From assembly GCA_900548635.1 (NCBI GenBank), contig URLP01000006.1, forward strand, positions 1-27,290: a stretch of DNA of 27,290 nt. The letters are read 5' to 3'. Under the pieces are notes generated by a model that made no database searches, was not told where the DNA came from, and was given only the letters and a program-made list of their open reading frames with translations. This DNA is from an uncultured Megasphaera sp. GTDB taxonomy: Bacteria > Bacillota > Negativicutes > Veillonellales > Megasphaeraceae. Positions 22,169 through 27,290 of the stretch are shown piece after piece (position 1 is the stretch's first letter; every line of letters begins with the position of its first letter). The position numbers and the translations under genes are program-made.

Positions 22169-22189
22169 AGTGACTGCCCCCTTTAGAAA

Positions 22190-22267
22190 ATAAAAAAAGA
22201 CAAAAGATGCAACGGCGTAATGGTGCCACGCTGCATCTTCTGTCTTTCCGTGTATCTTTTTGTCGCA
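22190..22267 (-). ncRNA. Candidate short RNA or attenuator leader
   Basis: The interval from the predicted start to the T-run of the terminator would give a transcript of about 75 nt, with an unpaired 5' part and the long terminator hairpin. No known riboswitch signature is visible. GUGGCACC in the loop side recalls a T-box core, but there is no room for a T-box Stem I. Confidence 0.4.
22192..22244 (-). terminator. Strong terminator in a short minus-strand leader
   Basis: A 13-bp stem with one mismatch (22199-22211 with 22232-22244) is followed on the minus strand by seven T (22192-22198). It is preceded by a consensus promoter only about 30 bases upstream and followed by the Shine-Dalgarno of a 64-codon ORF. 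It can be a premature terminator (attenuator) or the end of a small RNA of about 75 nt. Confidence 0.75.
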
Positions 22268-22272
22268 ACTAT

Positions 22273-22301
22273 ATTATAAAATAAAACAGAGAAAATGTCA
22301 A
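22273..22301 (-). promoter_or_regulatory. Perfect consensus promoter, minus strand
   Basis: On the minus strand TTGACA (22296-22301), 17-base spacer, TATAAT (22273-22278). Both hexamers match the consensus fully. The expected start is about 22266. Confidence 0.85.
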
Positions 22302-22395
22302 TAATATTTTAAGAAATAAGTACAAAATATTGAAAATACTAACGACAATCATGCGTAATTTCTTTTTTCATGTCGTTTGCCGTGAGAATTTTCGG

Positions 22396-22408
22396 CAAAC
22401 GAACCACG
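22396..22408. repeat. 13-bp repeat CAAACGAACCACG, copy 2
   Basis: Exact second copy of the 21949-21961 repeat, in the same orientation and next to the cbiO-side terminator. Confidence 0.5.
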
Positions 22409-22422
22409 CTAAACGATCCACC

Positions 22423-22455
22423 AAAGGGGCTCGTCGCCTTGCGACAGCCCCTTTT
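22423..22455. terminator. Terminator at the end of the ECF transporter operon
   Basis: AAAGGGGCT-C-GTCGC (22423-22437) pairs with GCGACAGCCCCTTTT (22441-22455) around a 3-base loop with one bulged C. It lies directly after the cbiO stop codon on the minus strand. Confidence 0.82.
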
Positions 22456-23100
22456 CTATTGCAGTCGCAGCTCGTCATCCATGATATCTCCCAGCAGTTC
22501 TCTGTGGTGCGTGGCGATGATCAGGGTCTTGCCGGCCTCTTTCAGACTGGGCAGGAAGTCGGCGAGCCATTTTAGGCCCTCGGCATCGAGGTAGCTTTCC
22601 GGTTCGTCCATGGTCCAGACCTGAGGGTTCATGGTCAGGATGGAGGCGATGGCGGTCCGCTTTTTTTCACCGCCTGAAAGGGAGTACGGCGGCCGCTCTG
22701 CCAGTTTCGTGAGGCTTAGGAGTTCCAGGGCATCGTCGACACGGCGGCGGATTTCAGCGGCTGCCAGGCCCATCTGCAGAGGACCGAAGGCCAGTTCTTC
22801 GCGGACGCTGCTGCAGAAGAGCTGGGAATCAGGATTCTGCCAGATATAGCCCAGGCGCTGGTGGAACCACTTCGAATACTTGTGGTCCCGCATCTTCGCC
22901 GGCGTGATGACCGTGCCTTCGAAGGTATACGTTCCCTCTTGGGGGAAGACGAGGCCGTTCAAAAGGCGCAGGAGCGTCGACTTCCCGGAGCCGTTCGGCC
23001 CGGTAAGGACGACGGTCTGGCCTTTTCCAATGGTCCCATTCAGATGGCTGAGGATCGGTGTATCGTCATAGGCAAAGCAGATATCGTCAAGGGTGATCAT
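22456..23100 (-). CDS. cbiO: ECF transporter ATPase (CbiO/EcfA type)
   Basis: A 214-residue ABC ATPase that powers metal uptake with CbiM and CbiQ. It shows Walker A GPNGSGKSTLLRLLNG, Q-loop QNPDSQL, signature LSGGEKKRTAIA, Walker B VWTMDEPESYLD, and the switch His in IIATHHRELL. It is shorter than the usual 270-280 residues, lacking the C-terminal extension common in EcfA. The start at 23100 is chosen because MITLDDICFAYDD is the typical CbiO opening and AAGGAG lies upstream. The longer frame has no family match. The ATG overlaps the cbiQ stop (ATGA). Confidence 0.93.
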   Translation of the reverse strand: MITLDDICFAYDDTPILSHLNGTIGKGQTVVLTGPNGSGKSTLLRLLNGLVFPQEGTYTFEGTVITPAKMRDHKYSKWFHQRLGYIWQNPDSQLFCSSVREELAFGPLQMGLAAAEIRRRVDDALELLSLTKLAERPPYSLSGGEKKRTAIASILTMNPQVWTMDEPESYLDAEGLKWLADFLPSLKEAGKTLIIATHHRELLGDIMDDELRLQ

Positions 23101-23906
23101 AAAAAAGCTCCTTCCAGGCGGATAAAAAGATAGACGTAGGCCAAAAGGACGAGGACCAGGCCAAGGGCGGCAGGGGAGAATTTCTTCGCTCTGCCGTCCC
23201 GATAAGGGATGTATTCGCCCGTAAAGCAGCGGCAGCACATGGCTTCGTACATTTCCTGCGAGAGACGCGACGTCTTCTGGAGGACCATGCCGGCGACGCC
23301 GCTCATGGCCGCTTTCTTGTCCTTGTTATGTCCGACGGAACGGAGCTTGAGGGCCGTTAGGAGGTCTGCCGCTTCCGCACCGAGGAGAGCGATGTAGCGC
23401 AGCGTCGTGTCGAGGATGAAGATGACCAGTGACGGCACATGGAAGGTCCGCAAGGCGCCTGTCAGTTCGTGCCAGGGGAGCTGCTGCTGCATGAGCAGGA
23501 GCGCCGTCACGGTGAGAAAGGTCTTCAAGGGCAGGAAGAAGACGGCGCGGCTGCTGCCGAGCCAGAAAGACGGTGCGACGATGAGGGCGCAGAAAAAGGC
23601 CGCAGCCAGCGCTGTACTCAGGGTGCGGCGCAGCTGGCGTCCCGGATGGAAACAGAGAAGGACCAATTCCAGGGCCAGGACGGCCCAGAGGAAAGCTGTC
23701 GTCCTGGCCAGGACGATGAGGACGATAAAGGCGATGACCGTCAGGAGGACGAGGGCTGCCGGTATTTTTCCAGCTTCGCGGCAGCTTTGGCTGCGCAGGG
23801 CCGTAAGGATCGAGAGCAGGCGCAGGAGAGAACGGGAAATGAAATAATCCCGGTCGGAACCGGGATTATAGTGTTCTTCACGCGCTGCCCATTCAGGAAG
23901 TTCCAT
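23097..23906 (-). CDS. cbiQ: ECF transporter transmembrane (T) component CbiQ
   Basis: A 269-residue membrane protein with a hydrophobic N-terminal half (helices around residues 45-140) and the conserved cytoplasmic coupling helices. The stretch ALKLRSVGHN and the segment MYEAMCCRCFTGEY correspond to the Ala-Arg-Gly-type motifs that contact the ATPase. It couples ATP hydrolysis by CbiO to metal transfer through CbiM. The start lies 11 bases after the cbiM stop, and its own stop overlaps cbiO, so all three are one operon. Confidence 0.9.
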   Translation of the reverse strand: MELPEWAAREEHYNPGSDRDYFISRSLLRLLSILTALRSQSCREAGKIPAALVLLTVIAFIVLIVLARTTAFLWAVLALELVLLCFHPGRQLRRTLSTALAAAFFCALIVAPSFWLGSSRAVFFLPLKTFLTVTALLLMQQQLPWHELTGALRTFHVPSLVIFILDTTLRYIALLGAEAADLLTALKLRSVGHNKDKKAAMSGVAGMVLQKTSRLSQEMYEAMCCRCFTGEYIPYRDGRAKKFSPAALGLVLVLLAYVYLFIRLEGAFL

Positions 23907-23917
23907 GGGCGCCTCCT

Positions 23918-24922
23918 TTAGTGCTGGGCCGGCGTATCGAAGGTCGGCCGGGACGGCAGGAGAGAAGCGATGACTTTAAAGATGATGATCAAGAGGGCGG
24001 CACCGACGACGGCGGAAATGATGTAGCCTACTGCCTCGGGCAGGCCGGCGACGGCGTAGTCCGGCATCAGGGCTTCAAAGGAAAAGCCCTTTTCCATGCC
24101 TGCCGGCGTGTAGCCAAGGGCGGAACCGAAGAAATCCGTTTCCGCCAGTTCTTCGGCATCCCATTCACCCCAGGCCGTGCCGGCGGCGAGAAGGCCCAGC
24201 GGCGTAGCGGCGATGAGGGCGGCCAGGAGACCGAAGAGGGCTTTGCCAGATGACGCCGTTTCCGAGCGGACGAAGAGATCCGGCGATGTCTTGCGCAGGT
24301 AGGCGAGGACCCCTGTCGTGAAGACGACTTCGGCCAGGCCGAAGAGTGTCAGATGGCCGATCATCATGGCCGGCACGGAAATCCAGAGTGGATAGGGACA
24401 GTAGAGGGCCTGGCCGGCGGCATCTGTAAAGAGCAGGGGCTGGATGCCAAATTCCACAGCTGCACAGAAGGCGGCCGCATTGATGCCGGCATAGGCGCTG
24501 ATACCTGCCGCAGCCAGTTCCGGCAGGTGCAGTTTCTTCAAGCTCTGATAGAGGGCATAGCCGACAAAGGGCAGGACGAAGGCCATGTTGAAGCAGTTGG
24601 CGCCAAAGGCCAGGACGCCGCCGTCACCGAAGAAGAGCGCCTGGATGAGGAGGGCGACGCTCACGGCCAGACAGGCCGCGTAAGGACCGAAGAGGATGGC
24701 AATCAGCGTGCCGCCGACAGCGTGTCCCGTCGTACCGCCCGGCAGGGGGATGTTGAACATCATGGCCAGGAAGGAGAAGGCCGCAGCGATTCCCAACAGG
24801 GGCAGCTTTTCCCGCGGCATTTCTTCGCGGACCTTGCGGATCGATAAGAGCCAGACCGGCACCATGACAGCGCCGAGGACGCCGCACGTCGAGGGACTCA
24901 GATAATTTTCAGGTATATGCAT
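23918..24922 (-). CDS. cbiM: CbiM-type metal-binding S component fused to a PDGLE/CbiN-like domain
   Basis: A 334-residue substrate-binding membrane subunit for Co2+ or Ni2+. The mature start MHIPENYLSPSTCG has the Met-His N-terminus that ligates the metal in CbiM/NikM. The GTTGHAVGGTLIA segment supplies a further histidine. After the six to seven CbiM helices, a C-terminal part (AWGEWDAEELAE, and a final helix IISAVVGAALLIIIFKVIAS) looks like the PDGLE/CbiN domain, so this is an MN fusion. ATG 24922 is used because the N-terminus must expose Met-His; the 37 upstream codons have no family match. The Shine-Dalgarno AAGAGG lies in an arm of a leader hairpin. Cobalt versus nickel cannot be decided. 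Confidence 0.9.
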   Translation of the reverse strand: MHIPENYLSPSTCGVLGAVMVPVWLLSIRKVREEMPREKLPLLGIAAAFSFLAMMFNIPLPGGTTGHAVGGTLIAILFGPYAACLAVSVALLIQALFFGDGGVLAFGANCFNMAFVLPFVGYALYQSLKKLHLPELAAAGISAYAGINAAAFCAAVEFGIQPLLFTDAAGQALYCPYPLWISVPAMMIGHLTLFGLAEVVFTTGVLAYLRKTSPDLFVRSETASSGKALFGLLAALIAATPLGLLAAGTAWGEWDAEELAETDFFGSALGYTPAGMEKGFSFEALMPDYAVAGLPEAVGYIISAVVGAALLIIIFKVIASLLPSRPTFDTPAQH

Positions 24923-24929
24923 AAAGAAA

Positions 24930-25023
24930 CCTCTTTTCCAAAAGAATTTTTCACATATTCTTATTTTACTGGAAAAGAGGCAAAAATATAAGCCCATAGG
25001 GGGGATGAATTGTTGCCTCTTCC
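24930..25023 (-). promoter_or_regulatory. Alternative-pairing leader of the cbiM operon
   Basis: Read on the minus strand, three segments share complementarity. They are A (25013-25023, GGAAGAGGCAA), B (24970-24985, TTTTTGCCTCTTTTCCA) and A' (24930-24940, TGGAAAAGAGG), the last containing the cbiM Shine-Dalgarno. B pairs with A over 9 bases or with A' over 11 bases, with a nested AAGAAT/ATTCTT helix inside the latter. The two pairings exclude each other: B with A' hides the Shine-Dalgarno, A with B frees it. No B12 riboswitch box is visible. The start of the transcript is unknown. Confidence 0.5.
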
Positions 25024-25071
25024 ATTCCGGCACGGTGATGGCCTATTTACTGCCGAAGCAAAAAGGCTGAC

Positions 25072-26439
25072 CTAGTGATGCTGCGCCGCCGCGGCCGTCA
25101 GCGGCGTCCGGGCCCGGCGCCAGCAGCACCATAAGAAGGCCAGCCAGACGGGCATGATCAGGACGGCTGTCAGCATGTCCGGCATCTGGGTCATCATGAT
25201 GACGATGAAGGCGAGAAATGCGAGACAGAAATAATCCGCAGCCGGGTAGAAGAGGGACGGGAACTTTGTTGTCTTGCCTGCTTTTTGGCAGTACGCCTTG
25301 AACTTGAGGTGCGTAATGATGATCGTCACCCAGTTGACGATGGTCGCGCCGACGGTCAGGGAGAGGAAGTACATGAAGATTTTCCCCGGGAAGAAATAGG
25401 TCACGGCCACGACAAAGAGCGTCAGCCCCGAGCAGAGGCAGAGCGTGTGGACCGGTACGCCGCGGCGCGAGAGCTTCTTGAACCACTGCGGTGCGTTGCC
25501 TTCTTCGGCCAGGCCGTAGGCGATGCGGGAATTGCCGTAAATAGCCGAGTTATAGACGGAAATGGCCGCCGCGAGGACGACGAAGTTGAGCAGGTTCGCC
25601 GCTGCCGAGAAGCCGACGTTGGTGAAAATCTGGACGAACGGGCTGTTGTCCATGGTGATCTGGTTCCACGGCCAGAGGGTCATGATGACGACCATCGTGC
25701 CGATGTAGAAGACGAGGATACGCCAGATGATCTGGTTAATGGCTTTCGGCAGAGACTTTTCCGGATTTTCCGCTTCCCCGGCGGTAATGCCGATGAGTTC
25801 GACGCCGCCGAAAGAGAAGATGACCGTCACCATGGCCAGGCAGAAGCCCCAGATGCCGTGGGGCAGGACGCCGCCGTAGTCCCAGAGGTTGCTGAAATTC
25901 TGCGGGAACGGGCGCGCATCCTGCAGGATGAGCCAGGCGCCGAGGAAAATCATGCCCAGGATGGCGGCGACTTTGATGAAGGACATCCAGAATTCCGTTT
26001 CACCGTAAGCCCGGACATTGACCAGGTTCAGGCAGGTAATGGCAATCAGACAGACCAGGGCTGTCAGCCACTGGGGCAGGTCGGGCAGCCAGTAGTGGAC
26101 ATAGATGCCGACGGCCGTCAGTTCGGCCATGCTGATGATGACGTACGAGAACCAGTAGTTCCATCCCAGCATGAAGCCCGGGAAGGAGCCCCAGTACTTA
26201 TTGGCATAGTAACTGAACGAGCCCGAGACCGGTTCTTCCACGGCCATTTCGCCGAGCATGCGCATGATGAGAAAGATGACGATGCCGCAGATCAGATAGG
26301 CCGCGATGACTGACGGGCCGCCGAGGGAAATGGTCGAAGCCGAGCCGTAAAAGAGACCCGTGCCGATAGCGCCGCCCAGGGCGATCATCTGGAGATGACG
26401 GTTCTTCAGGCCGCGCTGCATCTGTGAATTTTCCTGCAT
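25072..26439 (-). CDS. APC-family amino-acid permease (AAT type)
   Basis: A 455-residue inner-membrane proton symporter of the amino-acid transporter subfamily (relatives include AroP, GabP, LysP, ProY, AnsP). It begins QRGLKNRHLQMIALGGAIGT followed by GLFYGSASTISLGGPSVIAAY, the hallmark of the family, with twelve hydrophobic segments. Other conserved parts are EMAVEEPVSGSFSYYANKYW, ITAGEAENPEKSLPKAINQI and YGNSRIAYGLAEEGNAP. Specificity is not readable. ATG 26439 is chosen for its GGGAGG Shine-Dalgarno and the QRGLKNRHL start; the longer ORF would run through the terminator T-run. A promoter and a terminator-like hairpin precede it. Confidence 0.92.
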   Translation of the reverse strand: MQENSQMQRGLKNRHLQMIALGGAIGTGLFYGSASTISLGGPSVIAAYLICGIVIFLIMRMLGEMAVEEPVSGSFSYYANKYWGSFPGFMLGWNYWFSYVIISMAELTAVGIYVHYWLPDLPQWLTALVCLIAITCLNLVNVRAYGETEFWMSFIKVAAILGMIFLGAWLILQDARPFPQNFSNLWDYGGVLPHGIWGFCLAMVTVIFSFGGVELIGITAGEAENPEKSLPKAINQIIWRILVFYIGTMVVIMTLWPWNQITMDNSPFVQIFTNVGFSAAANLLNFVVLAAAISVYNSAIYGNSRIAYGLAEEGNAPQWFKKLSRRGVPVHTLCLCSGLTLFVVAVTYFFPGKIFMYFLSLTVGATIVNWVTIIITHLKFKAYCQKAGKTTKFPSLFYPAADYFCLAFLAFIVIMMTQMPDMLTAVLIMPVWLAFLWCCWRRARTPLTAAAAQHH

Positions 26440-26457
26440 AATAGAATACCTCCCAAC

Positions 26458-26512
26458 AAAAAAAGACCGCACGAAAGATTACACCCAAGGTGGTGTACCC
26501 CTTCGTGCGGTC
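26458..26512 (-). terminator. Terminator hairpin in the permease leader (candidate attenuator)
   Basis: Perfect 11-bp arms GACCGCACGAA and TTCGTGCGGTC (26465-26475 and 26502-26512) with an inner 6-bp TACACC/GGTGTA helix, followed on the minus strand by seven T (26458-26464). It lies between the permease promoter and its start codon, only 18 bases before the ATG. It would stop transcription before the gene unless relieved. Confidence 0.75.
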
Positions 26513-26535
26513 AGAACGATTGCACTCTGTCTACT

Positions 26536-26563
26536 AGTATAGAACAAAGCTGGCGTTTGTCAA
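26536..26563 (-). promoter_or_regulatory. Promoter of the amino-acid permease
   Basis: On the minus strand TTGACA (26558-26563), 16-base spacer, TATACT (26536-26541). The transcript would start near 26530 and run into the leader terminator. Confidence 0.8.
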
Positions 26564-26581
26564 CCTGAAGCCAGCGGCTAC

Positions 26582-26610
26582 TTTACACGAAAGCGATTCC
26601 GCGCTATAAT
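26582..26610 (+). promoter_or_regulatory. Promoter of the tRNA-Ala gene
   Basis: TTTACA (26582-26587), 17-base spacer, TATAAT (26605-26610), 11 bases before the tRNA. Confidence 0.82.
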
Positions 26611-26621
26611 AAACGAGTATT

Positions 26622-26697
26622 GGGGCATTAGCTCAGCTGGGAGAGCGCAAGGTTCGCAATCTTGAGGTCAGGGGTTCGATCCCCCTATGCTCCACCA
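26622..26697 (+). tRNA. tRNA-Ala (anticodon CGC)
   Basis: A 76-base cloverleaf. Acceptor GGGGCAT pairs with ATGCTCC and includes the G3-U70 wobble that marks alanine tRNAs. The D arm is GCTCAGCTGGGAGAGC, the anticodon stem CAAGG/TCTTG with loop TTCGCAA, and the T arm AGGGG-TTCGATC-CCCCT. The CCA end is encoded. It reads the GCG codon, which is common in this GC-rich coding style. It has its own promoter; a terminator follows 12 bases after the CCA. Confidence 0.97.
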
Positions 26698-26709
26698 ATT
26701 TGGAAGATT

Positions 26710-26746
26710 CCCCAACTCGTGTTACGGGTTGGGGGTTTGTTTTTTA
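26710..26746 (+). terminator. Terminator after tRNA-Ala
   Basis: 10-bp stem CCCCAACTCG (26710-26719) and CGGGTTGGGG (26725-26734) with one wobble and a 5-base loop, then a T-rich run. It lies immediately before the Shine-Dalgarno of the phytase gene, so read-through or a promoter inside this region must drive that gene. Confidence 0.82.
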
Positions 26747-26757
26747 TAGGAGGAAAG

Positions 26758-27290
26758 ATGCTGAAAAAGGTTCCCTTTTTACTGATGCTAAGCGCTTCCT
26801 TGATTGCTTTTTCAGCGCCTCTTCCTTGCGTCAGAGCAAAGGAGGCCCCTAAAAGCGTGCCCCTTGAGGCGCCTTTTTCCTACGAAGGCGCGCTGTGGCG
26901 TCTTGACGCAGAAAATGCACCTGGACTTCCGCGCAATTATAGGACCTGTGATGATGCTTATCGGGCAATCCCTCCTCGCTACGCAAAGGAAGCTTCTTCC
27001 CGTATTCCCAGCTGCAAAGGACTGTCTGAGCTTCATATCTCAGGATCCAGCCAGTACTCTGAAAAAGGACTCGATGCAATCCTTGCAGATCTTCGAAATA
27101 GAACCCAAGGACCTATTGTCCTTGTTGACCTGCGACAGGAGAGCCATGGCTTTGTGAATGGAATGCCCGTAAGCTGGTATGGGAAACGGAATTGGGCCAA
27201 CAGGGAAAAGGGACACTTTGCTGTACTTGCTGATGAAGCGCAGCGTATCCACGCCCTTCAGGGACAGGACGTGACCCTTGTGCGTCTCAA
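26758..27290 (+). CDS. phyA: PTP-like inositol phosphatase (phytase), secreted; 3' end cut by window
   Basis: The visible 177 residues run off the window end with no stop. Residues 1-27 are a signal peptide (MLKKVPFLLMLSASLIAFSA, cleavage near VRA-KE). The mature part matches the Selenomonas ruminantium PhyA family: LWRLDAENAPGLPRNYRT, the ELHISGSSQYSEKGLDAI segment, and VDLRQESHGFVNGMPVSWYG with KRNWAN. The catalytic HCxxGxGRT loop lies beyond the window. The family removes phosphates from phytate by a cysteine phosphatase mechanism, in the periplasm or outside the cell. The start has AGGAGG at 7-base spacing. Codon choice (many CTT, GCT, GCA) differs from the CTG/CTC/GCC-rich neighbours, hinting at a transferred gene. 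Confidence 0.9.
   Translation, partial: MLKKVPFLLMLSASLIAFSAPLPCVRAKEAPKSVPLEAPFSYEGALWRLDAENAPGLPRNYRTCDDAYRAIPPRYAKEASSRIPSCKGLSELHISGSSQYSEKGLDAILADLRNRTQGPIVLVDLRQESHGFVNGMPVSWYGKRNWANREKGHFAVLADEAQRIHALQGQDVTLVRL

Noticed and set aside
22190..22270. T-box leader suggested by GTGGCACC in the minus-strand hairpin
   Set aside because: The distance from the consensus promoter leaves no space for a Stem I with a specifier loop, and the rest of the T-box motif does not match.
24923..25071. AdoCbl (B12) riboswitch before cbiM
   Set aside because: The intergenic region is only about 150 bases and shows no B12-box consensus or the usual long multi-stem layout.
25285..26313. Plus-strand ORF of 342 codons opposite the permease
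   Set aside because: Composition is highly charged with no domain pattern. It is the shadow of the well-supported permease gene.

Overview
The window looks like chromosome of a diderm Firmicute of the class Negativicutes, close to Megasphaera. Four things point there: a trimeric autotransporter with an extended signal peptide and an outer-membrane YadA-type anchor, an S-layer-homology (SLH) domain on that same protein, a PTP-like phytase of the type known from rumen Selenomonas/Megasphaera, and moderately GC-rich Firmicute-style genes with strong Shine-Dalgarno sites and classical hairpin terminators. Most of the window is core metabolism and transport. There is no phage, insertion sequence, CRISPR array or rRNA.

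Left part (1-2640): the end of the conserved nrnA-truB-ribF block, closed by a tandem 34-bp repeat that contains a REP-like palindrome. Positions 2683-9763 form the accessory-looking part. A PrpR-type sigma-54 activator has a nine-G tract inside its first codons. It is followed by a 234-bp regulatory gap, a 1680-residue trimeric autotransporter adhesin that carries an SLH domain after its membrane anchor, and a small orphan RelB/DinJ-like ribbon-helix-helix protein.

Middle (9899-17300): two tandem paralogous PLP aminotransferases, the first with a near-perfect palindromic operator on its -10 box. Then come a recQ-thyA-folA operon, a cold-shock protein with its own promoter and terminator, and a divergent aspartate/ornithine-type carbamoyltransferase with a candidate ARG box.

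Right part (17304-27290): an AEC permease divergent from a LysR regulator; a decayed EamA transporter; an operon of CpXC protein, CGGC protein and secreted glucosaminidase-TPR protein; a minus-strand ECF metal transporter (cbiM-cbiQ-cbiO); a minus-strand amino-acid permease; tRNA-Ala(CGC); and the start of a secreted PTP-like phytase cut by the window end.

The most interesting signals are regulatory or architectural. They are (a) the adhesin with a C-terminal periplasmic SLH tether next to a possibly phase-variable sigma-54 activator; (b) a cbiM leader in which one segment can pair either with an upstream segment or with the Shine-Dalgarno region; and (c) two minus-strand leaders with the same plan, a consensus promoter followed after a short leader by a strong terminator and then a Shine-Dalgarno and start codon. 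One lies before the amino-acid permease and one before a 64-codon ORF, so they are candidate attenuators or small RNAs.
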